This document shows, one piece after another, positions 13,263-25,992 of a DNA stretch of 64,000 nt. Each line of letters starts with the position of its first letter. Within the stretch, counting starts at the first letter, position 1. Made by a program: the position numbers and the translations under genes. The notes under the pieces are model-generated. The model saw nothing but the letters and a program-made list of their open reading frames with translations. It was not told the origin of the DNA and searched no databases. Where the stretch lies: positions 248,001 through 312,000 of the forward strand of contig JAZGUH010000548.1 in NCBI GenBank assembly GCA_037893225.1, in the 5' to 3' direction. The DNA comes from Hippasteria phrygiana (Eukaryota > Echinodermata > Asteroidea > Valvatida > Goniasteridae).

Positions 13263-16200
13263 ATGAAATATCAACCAAATTCAGTAATTTTGACATGTAT
13301 GGATAGCTTAGATCTGGCGCTACATGTTGCAATTATCGGCGGCTTCTTAGAGTTAAAACTTGTGGAGAAAATTCGAACCTCGCAATGTTTATTTTCTTTC
13401 CGGCCAACATCTGTGTACATGTTACCGTCTATTTATTGCTCCATGCATGTCAAATTCCCTAGGGTATGACTTGCTTTACTCATTCATAATTGCATGAAAT
13501 ATCAACCAAATTCAGTAATTTTGACATGTATGGATAGCTTAGATCTGGCGCTACATGTTGCAATTATCGGCGGCTTCTTAGAGTTAAAATTTGTGGAGAA
13601 AATTCAAACCTCGCAATGTTTATTTTCTTTCCGGCCAACATCTGTGTGCATATTACCTTCTATTTATTGCTCCATGCCTGTCAAATTCCCTGGGGTATGA
13701 CTTGCTTTACTCATTCATAATTGCATGAAATATCAACCAAATTCAGTAATTTTGACATGTATGGATAGCTTAGATCTGGCGCTACATGTTGCAATTATCG
13801 GCGGCTTCTTAGAGTTAAAACTTGTGGAGAAAATTCAAACCTCGCAATGTTTATTTTCTTTCCGGCCAACATCTGTGTGCATATTACCTTCTATTTATTG
13901 CTCCATTCCTGTCAAATTCCCTAGGGTATGACTTGCTTTACTCATTCATAATTGCATGAAATATCAACCAAATTCAGTAATTTTGACATGTATGGATAGC
14001 TTAGATCTGGCGCTACATGTTGCAATTATCGGCGGCTTCTTAGAGTTAAAACTTGTGGAGAAAATTCAAACCTCGCAATGTTTATTTACTTTCCGGCCAA
14101 CATCTGTGTACATGTTACCGTCTATTTATTGCTCCATGCATGTCAAATTCCCTGGGGTATGGACTTGCTTTACTCATTCATAATTGCATGAAATATCAAC
14201 CAAATTCAGTAATTTTGACATGTATGGATAGCTTAGATCTGGCGCTACATGTTGCAATTATCGGCGGCTTCTTAGAGTTAAAACTTGTGGAGAAAATTCA
14301 AACCTCGCAATGTTTATTTTCTTTCCGGCCAACATCTGTGTGCATATTACCTTCTATTTATTGCTCCATGCCTGTCAAATTCCCTAGGGTATGACTTGCT
14401 TTACTCATTCATAATTGCATGAAATATCAACCAAATTCAGTAATTTTGACATGTATGGATAGCTTAGATCTGGCGCTACATGTTGCAATTATCGGCGGCT
14501 TCTTAGAGTTAAAATTTGTGGAGAAAATTCAAACCTCGCAATGTTTATTTACTTTCCGGCCAACATCTGTGTACATGTTACCGTCTATTTATTGCTCCAT
14601 GCATGTCAAATTCCCTGGGGTATGGACTTGCTTTACTCATTCATAATTGCATGAAATATCAACCAAATTCAGTAATTTTGACATGTATGGATAGCTTAGA
14701 TCTGGCGCTACATGTTGCAATTATCGGCGGCTTCTTAGAGTTAAAACTTGTGGAGAAAATTCAAACCTCGCAATGTTTATTTTCTTTCCGGCCAACATCT
14801 GTGTACATGTTACCGTCTATTTATTGCTCCATGCATGTCAAATTCCCTGGGGTATGGACTTGCTTTACTCATTCATAATTGCATGAAATATCAACCAAAT
14901 ACAGTAATTTTGACATGTATGGATAGCTTAGATCTGGCGCTACATGTTGCAATTATCGGCGGCTTCTTAGAGTTAAAACTTGTGGAGAAAATTCAAACCT
15001 CGCAATGTTTATTTTCTTTCCGGCCAACATCTGTGTGCATATTACCTTCTATTTATTGCTCCATGCCTGTCAAATTCCCTGGGGTATGGACTTGCTTTAC
15101 TCATTCATAATTGCATGAAATATCAACCAAATTCAGTAATTTTGACATGTATGGATAGCTTAGATCTGGCGCTACATGTTGCAATTATCGGCGGCTTCTT
15201 AGAGTTAAAACTTGTGGAGAAAATTCAAACCTCGCAATGTTTATTTTCTTTCCGGCCAACATCTGTGTGCATATTACCTTCTATTTATTGCTCCATGCCT
15301 GTCAAATTCCCTAGGGTATGACTTGCTTTACTCATTCATAATTGCATGAAATATCAACCAAATTCAGTAATTTTGACATGTATGGATAGCTTAGATCTGG
15401 CGCTACATGTTGCAATTATCGGCGGCTTCTTAGAGTTAAAATTTGTGGAGAAAATTCAAACCTCGCAATGTTTATTTACTTTCCGGCCAACATCTGTGTA
15501 CATGTTACCGTCTATTTATTGCTCCATGCATGTCAAATTCCCTGGGGTATGGACTTGCTTTACTCATTCATAATTGCATGAAATATCAACCAAATTCAGT
15601 AATTTTGACATGTATGGATAGCTTAGATCTGGCGCTACATGTTGCAATTATCGGCGGCTTCTTAGAGTTAAAACTTGTGGAGAAAATTCAAACCTCGCAA
15701 TGTTTATTTTCTTTCCGGCCAACATCTGTGTACATGTTACCGTCTATTTATTGCTCCATGCATGTCAAATTCCCTTGGGTATGGACTTGCTTTACTCATT
15801 CATAATTGCATGAAATATCAACCAAATACAGTAATTTTGACATGTATGGATAGCTTAGATCTGGCGCTACATGTTGCAATTATCGGCGGCTTCTTAGAGT
15901 TAAAACTTGTGGAGAAAATTCAAACCTCGCAATGTTTATTTTCTTTCCGGCCAACATCTGTGTGCATATTACCTTCTATTTATTGCTCCATGCCTGTCAA
16001 ATTCCCTGGGGTATGGACTTGCTTTACTCATTCATAATTGCATGAAATATCAACCAAATTCAGTAATTTTGACATGTATGGATAGCTTAGATCTGGCGCT
16101 ACATGTTGCAATTATCGGCGGCTTCTTAGAGTTAAAACTTGTGGAGAAAATTCAAACCTCGCAATGTTTATTTTCTTTCCGGCCAACATCTGTGTGCATA

Positions 16201-16734
16201 TTACCTTCTATTTATTGCTCCATGCCTGTCAAATTCCCTGGGGTATGACTTGCTTTACTCATTCATAATTGCATGAAATATCAACCAAATTCAGTAATTT
16301 TGACATGTATGGATAGCTTAGATCTGGCGCTACATGTTGCAATTATCGGCGGCTTCTTAGAGTTAAAACTTGTGGAGAAAATTCAAACCTCGCAATGTTT
16401 ATTTTCTTTCCGGCCAACATCTGTGTGCATATTACCTTCTATTTATTGCTCCATTCCTGTCAAATTCCCTAGGGTATGACTTGCTTTACTCATTCATAAT
16501 TGCATGAAATATCAACCAAATTCAGTAATTTTGACATGTATGGATAGCTTAGATCTGGCGCTACATGTTGCAATTATCGGCGGCTTCTTAGAGTTAAAAC
16601 TTGTGGAGAAAATTCAAACCTCGCAATGTTTATTTTCTTTCCGGCCAACATCTGTGTGCATATTACCTTCTATTTATTGCTCCATGCCTGTCAAATTCCC
16701 TAGGGTATGACTTGCTTTACTCATTCATAATTGC

Positions 16735-16965
16735 ATGAAATATCAACCAAATTCAGTAATTGTGACATGTATGGATAGCTTAGATCTGGCGCTACATGTT
16801 GCAATTATCGGCGGCTTCTTAGAGTTAAAACTTGTGGAGAAAATTCAAACCTCGCAATGTTTATTTTCTTTCCGGCCAACATCTGTGTGCATATTACCTT
16901 CTATTTATTGCTCCATGCCTGTCAAATTCCCTTGGGTATGACTTGCTTTACTCATTCATAATTGC
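16735..16965 (+). repeat. Type G monomer, second copy
   Basis: It carries the same 28g and 199t combination as the copy at 13032 and has the same neighbours, E at 16504 and H at 16966. Its presence at exactly 3703 bp supports a block duplication rather than independent mutation. Confidence 0.93.
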
Positions 16966-18122
16966 ATGAAATATCAACCAAATTCAGTAATTTTGACATG
17001 TATGGATAGCTTAGATCTGGCGCTACATGTTGCAATTATCGGCGGCTTCTTAGAGTTAAAACTTGTGGAGAAAATTCGAACCTCGCAATGTTTATTTTCT
17101 TTCCGGCCAACATCTGTGTACATGTTACCGTCTATTTATTGCTCCATGCATGTCAAATTCCCTAGGGTATGACTTGCTTTACTCATTCATAATTGCATGA
17201 AATATCAACCAAATTCAGTAATTTTGACATGTATGGATAGCTTAGATCTGGCGCTACATGTTGCAATTATCGGCGGCTTCTTAGAGTTAAAATTTGTGGA
17301 GAAAATTCAAACCTCGCAATGTTTATTTTCTTTCCGGCCAACATCTGTGTGCATATTACCTTCTATTTATTGCTCCATGCCTGTCAAATTCCCTGGGGTA
17401 TGACTTGCTTTACTCATTCATAATTGCATGAAATATCAACCAAATTCAGTAATTTTGACATGTATGGATAGCTTAGATCTGGCGCTACATGTTGCAATTA
17501 TCGGCGGCTTCTTAGAGTTAAAACTTGTGGAGAAAATTCAAACCTCGCAATGTTTATTTTCTTTCCGGCCAACATCTGTGTGCATATTACCTTCTATTTA
17601 TTGCTCCATTCCTGTCAAATTCCCTAGGGTATGACTTGCTTTACTCATTCATAATTGCATGAAATATCAACCAAATTCAGTAATTTTGACATGTATGGAT
17701 AGCTTAGATCTGGCGCTACATGTTGCAATTATCGGCGGCTTCTTAGAGTTAAAACTTGTGGAGAAAATTCAAACCTCGCAATGTTTATTAACTTTCCGGC
17801 CAACATCTGTGTACATGTTACCGTCTATTTATTGCTCCATGCATGTCAAATTCCCTGGGGTATGGACTTGCTTTACTCATTCATAATTGCATGAAATATC
17901 AACCAAATTCAGTAATTTTGACATGTATGGATAGCTTAGATCTGGCGCTACATGTTGCAATTATCGGCGGCTTCTTAGAGTTAAAACTTGTGGAGAAAAT
18001 TCAAACCTCGCAATGTTTATTTTCTTTCCGGCCAACATCTGTGTACATGTTACCGTCTATTTATTGCTCCATGCATGTCAAATTCCCTGGGGTATGGACT
18101 TGCTTTACTCATTCATAATTGC

Positions 18123-21100
18123 ATGAAATATCAACCAAATACAGTAATTTTGACATGTATGGATAGCTTAGATCTGGCGCTACATGTTGCAATTATCGGC
18201 GGCTTCTTAGAGTTAAAACTTGTGGAGAAAATTCAAACCTCGCAATGTTTATTTTCTTTCCGGCCAACATCTGTGTGCAGATTACCTCTTATTTATTGCT
18301 CCATGCATGTCAAATTCCCTAGGGTATGACTTGCTTTACTCATTCATAATTGCATGAAATATCAACCAAATTCAGTAATTTTGACATGTATGGATAGCTT
18401 AGATCTGGCGCTACATGTTGCAATTATCGGCGGCTTCTTAGAGTTAAAACTTGTGGAGAAAATTCAAACCTCGCAATGTTTATTTTCTTTCCGGCCAACA
18501 TCTGTGTGCATATTACCTTCTATTTATTGCTCCATGCCTGTCAAATTCCCTGGGGTATGACTTGCTTTACTCATTCATAATTGCATGAAATATCAACCAA
18601 ATTCAGTAATTTTGACATGTATGGATAGCTTAGATCTGGCGCTACATGTTGCAATTATCGGCGGCTTCTTAGAGTTAAAACTTGTGGAGAAAATTCAAAC
18701 CTCGCAATGTTTATTTACTTTCCGGCCAACATCTGTGTACATGTTACCGTCTATTTATTGCTCCATGCATGTCAAATTCCCTGGGGTATGGAATTGCTTT
18801 ACTCATTCATAATTGCATGAAATATCAACCAAATTCAGTAATTTTGACATGTATGGATAGCTTAGATCTGGCGCTACATGTTGCAATTATCGGCGGCTTC
18901 TTAGAGTTAAAACTTGTGGAGAAAATTCAAACCTCGCAATGTTTATTTTCTTTCCGGCCAACATCTGTGTACATGTTACCGTCTATTTATTGCTCCATGC
19001 ATGTCAAATTCCCTGGGGTATGGACTTGCTTTACTCATTCATAATTGCATGAAATATCAACCAAATACAGTAATTTTGACATGTATGGATAGCTTAGATC
19101 TGGCGCTACATGTTGCAATTATCGGCGGCTTCTTAGAGTTAAAACTTGTGGAGAAAATTCAAACCTCGCAATGTTTATTTTCTTTCCGGCCAACATCTGT
19201 GTGCATATTACCTTCTATTTATTGCTCCATTCCTGTCAAATTCCCTAGGGTATGACTTGCTTTACTCATTCATAATTGCATGAAATATCAACCAAATACA
19301 GTAATTTTGACATGTATGGATAGCTTAGATCTGGCGCTACATGTTGCAATTATCGGCGGCTTCTTAGAGTTAAAATTTGTGGAGAAAATTCAAACCTCGC
19401 AATGTTTATTTTCTTTCCGGCCAACATCTGTGTGCATATTACCTTCTATTTATTGCTCCATGCCTGTCAAATTCCCTGGGGTATGACTTGCTTTACTCAT
19501 TCATAATTGCATGAAATATCAACCAAATTCAGTAATTTTGACATGTATGGATAGCTTAGATCTGGCGCTACATGTTGCAATTATCGGCGGCTTCTTAGAG
19601 TTAAAACTTGTGGAGAAAATTCAAACCTCGCAATGTTTATTTTCTTTCCGGCCAACATCTGTGTGCATATTACCTTCTATTTATTGCTCCATGCCTGTCA
19701 AATTCCCTGGGGTATGACTTGCTTTACTCATTCATAATTGCATGAAATATCAACCAAATGCAGTAATTTTGACATGTATGGATAGCTTAGATCTGGCGCT
19801 ACATGTTGCAATTATCGGCGGCTTCTTAGAGTTAAAACTTGTGGAGAAAATTCAAACCTCGCAATGTTTATTTACTTTCCGGCCAACATCTGTGTACATG
19901 TTACCGTCTATTTATTGCTCCATGCATGTCAAATTCCCTGGGGTATTGACTTGCTGTACTCATTCATAATTGCATGAAATATCAACCAAATTCAGTAATT
20001 TTGACATGTATGGATAGCTTAGATCTGGCGCTACATGTTGCAATTATCGGCGGCTTCTTAGAGTTAAAATTTGTGGAGAAAATTCAAACCTCGCAATGTT
20101 TATTTACTTTCCGGCCAACATCTGTGTACATGTTACCGTCTATTTATTGCTCCATGCATGTCAAATTCCCTGGGGTATGGACTTGCTTTACTCATTCATA
20201 ATTGCATGAAATATCAACCAAATTCAGTAATTTTGACATGTATGGATAGCTTAGATCTGGCGCTACATGTTGCAATTATCGGCGGCTTCTTAGAGTTAAA
20301 ACTTGTGGAGAAAATTCAAACCTCGCAATGTTTATTTACTTTCCGGCCAACATCTGTGTACATGTTACCGTCTATTTATTGCTCCATGCATGTCAAATTC
20401 CCTGGGGTATGGACTTGCTTTACTCATTCATAATTGCATGAAATATCAACCAAATTCAGTAATTTTGACATGTATGGATAGCTTAGATCTGGCGCTACAT
20501 GTTGCAATTATCGGCGGCTTCTTAGAGTTAAAACTTGTGGAGAAAATTCAAACCTCGCAATGTTTATTTTCTTTCCGGCCAACATCTGTGTACATGTTAC
20601 CGTCTATTTATTGCTCCATGCATGTCAAATTCCCTGGGGTATGGACTTGCTTTACTCATTCATAATTGCATGAAATATCAACCAAATACAGTAATTTTGA
20701 CATGTATGGATAGCTTAGATCTGGCGCTACATGTTGCAATTATCGGCGGCTTCTTAGAGTTAAAACTTGTGGAGAAAATTCAAACCTCGCAATGTTTATT
20801 TTCTTTCCGGCCAACATCTGTGTGCAGATTACCTCTTATTTATTGCTCCATGCCTGTCAAATTCCCTAGGGTATGACTTGCTTTACTCATTCATAATTGC
20901 ATGAAATATCAACCAAATTCAGTAATTTTGACATGTATGGATAGCTTAGATCTGGCGCTACATGTTGCAATTATCGGCGGCTTCTTAGAGTTAAAACTTG
21001 TGGAGAAAATTCAAACCTCGCAATGTTTATTTACTTTCCGGCCAACATCTGTGTACATGTTACCGTCTATTTATTGCTCCATGCATGTCAAATTCCCTGG

Positions 21101-24100
21101 GGTATGGAATTGCTTTACTCATTCATAATTGCATGAAATATCAACCAAATTCAGTAATTTTGACATGTATGGATAGCTTAGATCTGGCGCTACATGTTGC
21201 AATTATCGGCGGCTTCTTAGAGTTAAAACTTGTGGAGAAAATTCAAACCTCGCAATGTTTATTTTCTTTCCGGCCAACATCTGTGTACATGTTACCGTCT
21301 ATTTATTGCTCCATGCATGTCAAATTCCCTGGGGTATGGACTTGCTTTACTCATTCATAATTGCATGAAATATCAACCAAATACAGTAATTTTGACATGT
21401 ATGGATAGCTTAGATCTGGCGCTACATGTTGCAATTATCGGCGGCTTCTTAGAGTTAAAACTTGTGGAGAAAATTCAAACCTCGCAATGTTTATTTTCTT
21501 TCCGGCCAACATCTGTGTGCATATTACCTTCTATTTATTGCTCCATTCCTGTCAAATTCCCTAGGGTATGACTTGCTTTACTCATTCATAATTGCATGAA
21601 ATATCAACCAAATTCAGTAATTTTGACATGTATGGATAGCTTAGATCTGGCGCTACATGTTGCAATTATCGGCGGCTTCTTAGAGTTAAAATTTGTGGAG
21701 AAAATTCAAACCTCGCAATGTTTATTTTCTTTCCGGCCAACATCTGTGTGCATATTACCTTCTATTTATTGCTCCATGCCTGTCAAATTCCCTGGGGTAT
21801 GACTTGCTTTACTCATTCATAATTGCATGAAATATCAACCAAATTCAGTAATTTTGACATGTATGGATAGCTTAGATCTGGCGCTACATGTTGCAATTAT
21901 CGGCGGCTTCTTAGAGTTAAAACTTGTGGAGAAAATTCAAACCTCGCAATGTTTATTTTCTTTCCGGCCAACATCTGTGTGCATATTACCTTCTATTTAT
22001 TGCTCCATGCCTGTCAAATTCCCTGGGGTATGACTTGCTTTACTCATTCATAATTGCATGAAATATCAACCAAATTCAGTAATTTTGACATGTATGGATA
22101 GCTTAGATCTGGCGCTACATGTTGCAATTATCGGCGGCTTCTTAGAGTTAAAACTTGTGGAGAAAATTCAAACCTCGCAATGTTTATTTACTTTCCGGCC
22201 AACATCTGTGTACATGTTACCGTCTATTTATTGCTCCATGCATGTCAAATTCCCTGGGGTATGGACTTGCTTTACTCATTCATAATTGCATGAAATATCA
22301 ACCAAATTCAGTAATTTTGACATGTATGGATAGCTTAGATCTGGCGCTACATGTTGCAATTATCGGCGGCTTCTTAGAGTTAAAATTTGTGGAGAAAATT
22401 CAAACCTCGCAATGTTTATTTACTTTCCGGCCAACATCTGTGTACATGTTACCGTCTATTTATTGCTCCATGCATGTCAAATTCCCTGGGGTATGGACTT
22501 GCTTTACTCATTCATAATTGCATGAAATATCAACCAAATACAGTAATTTTGACATGTATGGATAGCTTAGATCTGGCGCTACATGTTGCAATTATCGGCG
22601 GCTTCTTAGAGTTAAAACTTGTGGAGAAAATTCAAACCTCGCAATGTTTATTTTCTTTCCGGCCAACATCTGTGTGCATATTACCTTCTATTTATTGCTC
22701 CATTCCTGTCAAATTCCCTAGGGTATGACTTGCTTTACTCATTCATAATTGCATGAAATATCAACCAAATTCAGTAATTTTGACATGTATGGATAGCTTA
22801 GATCTGGCGCTACATGTTGCAATTATCGGCGGCTTCTTAGAGTTAAAATTTGTGGAGAAAATTCAAACCTCGCAATGTTTATTTTCTTTCCGGCCAACAT
22901 CTGTGTGCATATTACCTTCTATTTATTGCTCCATGCCTGTCAAATTCCCTGGGGTATGACTTGCTTTACTCATTCATAATTGCATGAAATATCAACCAAA
23001 TTCAGTAATTTTGACATGTATGGATAGCTTAGATCTGGCGCTACATGTTGCAATTATCGGCGGCTTCTTAGAGTTAAAACTTGTGGAGAAAATTCAAACC
23101 TCGCAATGTTTATTTTCTTTCCGGCCAACATCTGTGTGCATATTACCTTCTATTTATTGCTCCATGCCTGTCAAATTCCCTGGGGTATGACTTGCTTTAC
23201 TCATTCATAATTGCATGAAATATCAACCAAATTCAGTAATTTTGACATGTATGGATAGCTTAGATCTGGCGCTACATGTTGCAATTATCGGCGGCTTCTT
23301 AGAGTTAAAACTTGTGGAGAAAATTCAAACCTCGCAATGTTTATTTACTTTCCGGCCAACATCTGTGTACATGTTACCGTCTATTTATTGCTCCATGCAT
23401 GTCAAATTCCCTGGGGTATGGACTTGCTTTACTCATTCATAATTGCATGAAATATCAACCAAATTCAGTAATTTTGACATGTATGGATAGCTTAGATCTG
23501 GCGCTACATGTTGCAATTATCGGCGGCTTCTTAGAGTTAAAATTTGTGGAGAAAATTCAAACCTCGCAATGTTTATTTACTTTCCGGCCAACATCTGTGT
23601 ACATGTTACCGTCTATGTATTGCTCCATGCATGTCAAATTCCCTGGGGTATGGACCTGCTTTACTCATTCATAATTGCATGAAATATCAACCAAATTCAG
23701 TAATTTTGACATGTATGGATAGCTTAGATCTGGCGCTACATGTTGCAATTATCGGCGGCTTCTTAGAGTTAAAACTTGTGGAGAAAATTCAAACCTCGCA
23801 ATGTTTATTTACTTTCCGGCCAACATCTGTGTACATGTTACCGTCTATTTATTGCTCCATGCATGTCAAATTCCCTGGGGTATGGACTTGCTTTACTCAT
23901 TCATAATTGCATGAAATATCAACCAAATTCAGTAATTTTGACATGTATGGATAGCTTAGATCTGGCGCTACATGTTGCAATTATCGGCGGCTTCTTAGAG
24001 TTAAAACTTGTGGAGAAAATTCAAACCTCGCAATGTTTATTTTCTTTCCGGCCAACATCTGTGTACATGTTACCGTCTATTTATTGCTCCATGCATGTCA

Positions 24101-24604
24101 AATTCCCTGGGGTATGGACTTGCTTTACTCATTCATAATTGCATGAAATATCAACCAAATACAGTAATTTTGACATGTATGGATAGCTTAGATCTGGCGC
24201 TACATGTTGCAATTATCGGCGGCTTCTTAGAGTTAAAACTTGTGGAGAAAATTCAAACCTCGCAATGTTTATTTTCTTTCCGGCCAACATCTGTGTGCAG
24301 ATTACCTCTTATTTATTGCTCCATGCCTGTCAAATTCCCTAGGGTATGACTTGCTTTACTCATTCATAATTGCATGAAATATCAACCAAATTCAGTAATT
24401 TTGACATGTATGGATAGCTTAGATCTGGCGCTACATGTTGCAATTATCGGCGGCTTCTTAGAGTTAAAACTTGTGGAGAAAATTCAAACCTCGCAATGTT
24501 TATTTTCTTTCCGGCCAACATCTGTGTGCATATTACCTTCTATTTATTGCTCCATGCCTGTCAAATTCACTGGGGTATGACTTGCTTTACTCATTCATAA
24601 TTGC
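18123..24604 (+). repeat. Satellite block 5: K/L-bearing domain with 1157-bp 5-mer (L-I-Cs-J-D)
   Basis: Monomers: K 18123, Cs 18354, Jn 18585, A 18817, L 19049, I 19280, Cs 19511, J 19742, D 19974, J 20206, A 20438, K 20670, Jn 20901, A 21133, L 21365, I 21596, Cs 21827, J 22058, D 22290, L 22522, I 22753, Cs 22984, J 23215, D 23447, J 23679, A 23911, K 24143, Cs 24374. L-I-Cs-J-D starts at 19049, 21365 and 22522; the last two are directly adjacent (1157 bp). K, L and Jn are new here. The first K (18123) has 185a, unlike all later K copies. The I at 19280 is odd in carrying 19a. The J at 19742 has several private changes, including 215g. The Cs at 24374 has TTCACTGG in place of TTCCCTGG. Confidence 0.94.
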
Positions 24605-25992
24605 ATGAAATATCAACCAAATTCAGTAATTTTGACATGTATGGATAGCTTAGATCTGGCGCTACATGTTGCAATTATCGGCGGCTTCTTAGAGTTAAAA
24701 CTTGTGGAGAAAATTCAAACCTCGCAATGTTTATTTACTTTCCGGCCAACATCTGTGTACATGTTACCGTCTATTTATTGCTCCATGCATGTCAAATTCC
24801 CTGGGGTATGGAATTGCTTTACTCATTCATAATTGCATGAAATATCAACCAAATTCAGTAATTTTGACATGTATGGATAGCTTAGATCTGGCGCTACATG
24901 TTGCAATTATCGGCGGCTTCTTAGAGTTAAAACTTGTGGAGAAAATTCAAACCTCGCAATGTTTATTTTCTTTCCGGCCAACATCTGTGTACATGTTACC
25001 GTCTATTTATTGCTCCATGCATGTCAAATTCCCTGGGGTATGGACTTGCTTTACTCATTAATAATTGCATGAAATATCAACCAAATACAGTAATTTTGAC
25101 ATGTATGGATAGCTTAGATCTGGCGCTACATGTTGCAATTATCGGCGGCTTCTTAGAGTTAAAACTTGTGGAGAAAATTCAAACCTCGCAATGTTTATTT
25201 TCTTTCCGGCCAACATCTGTGTGCAGATTACCTCTTATTTATTGCTCCATGCCTGTCAAATTCCCTAGGGTATGACTTGCTTTACTCATTCATAATTGCA
25301 TGAAATATCAACCAAATTCAGTAATTTTGACATGTATGGATAGCTTAGATCTGGCGCTACATGTTGCAATTATCGGCGGCTTCTTAGAGTTAAAACTTGT
25401 GGAGAAAATTCAAACCTCGCAATGTTTATTTTCTTTCCGGCCAACATCTGTGTGCATATTACCTTCTATTTATTGCTCCATGCCTGTCAAATTCCCTGGG
25501 GTATGACTTGCTTTACTCATTCATAATTGCATGAAATATCAACCAAATTCAGTAATTTTGACATGTATGGATAGCTTAGATCTGGTGCTACATGTTGCAA
25601 TTATCGGCGGCTTCTTAGAGTTAAAACTTGTGGAGAAAATTCGAACCTCGCAATGTTTATTTTCTTTCCGGCCAACATCTGTGTACATGTTACCGTCTAT
25701 TTATTGCTCCATGCATGCCAAATTCCCTAGGGTATGACTTGCTTTACTCATTCATAATTGCATGAAATATCAACCAAATTCAGTAATTTTGACATGTATG
25801 GATAGCTTAGATCTGGCGCTACATGTTGCAATTATCGGCGGCTTCTTAGAGTTAAAATTTGTGGAGAAAATTCAAACCTCGCAATGTTTATTTTCTTTCC
25901 GGCCAACATCTGTGTGCATATTACCTTCTATTTATTGCTCCATGCCTGTCAAATTCCCTGGGGTATGACTTGCTTTACTCATTCATAATTGC
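19280..25992 (+). repeat. Long-range duplicated block, copy 1 (29 monomers, 6713 bp)
   Basis: Monomers 84-112, from the unusual 19a-bearing I at 19280 to the I at 25762, match monomers 155-183 in type at 28 of 29 positions, at a constant offset of 16,437 bp. Shared rare marks are 19a in the first I, K followed directly by Jn without Cs (20670-20901), and the TTCACTGG change in the Cs at 24374. The one type mismatch is A at 24837 against J at 41274. Copy 1 has private changes the other lacks, such as 56t and a change in the GCATGTC stretch of the H at 25531. Confidence 0.92.

Larger units (their letters stand above)
11644..18122 (+). repeat. Satellite block 4: ten-monomer module repeated at a 3703-bp offset
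   Basis: Monomers: F 11644; A 11875, B 12107, Cs 12339, F 12570, E 12801, G 13032, H 13263, I 13494, F 13725, J 13956; E 14188, D 14419, A 14651, B 14883, E 15115, D 15346; A 15578, B 15810, Cs 16042, F 16273, E 16504, G 16735, H 16966, I 17197, F 17428, J 17659; A 17891. The run from A to J at 11875-14187 recurs at 15578-17890. The spacer between them is a D-A-B-E type phrase like block 3. A-B-Cs-F also occurs twice in a row at 10949 and 11875 (926 bp). Types F, G, H, I and J first appear here. Confidence 0.95.

Noticed and set aside
13263..13493. CENP-B box in type H monomers, which contain TTCG
   Set aside because: The bases after TTCG (AACCTCGCAATG) do not fit the required A and CGGG positions of the box, and other types lack the TTCG at this site.
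11644..14187. A single long coding tandem repeat (231 = 3 x 77), for example a structural or surface protein
   Set aside because: Each 231-bp copy ends the main frame with TGA just after GGGTA, so no frame runs through several copies, and 232-bp copies break the phase.
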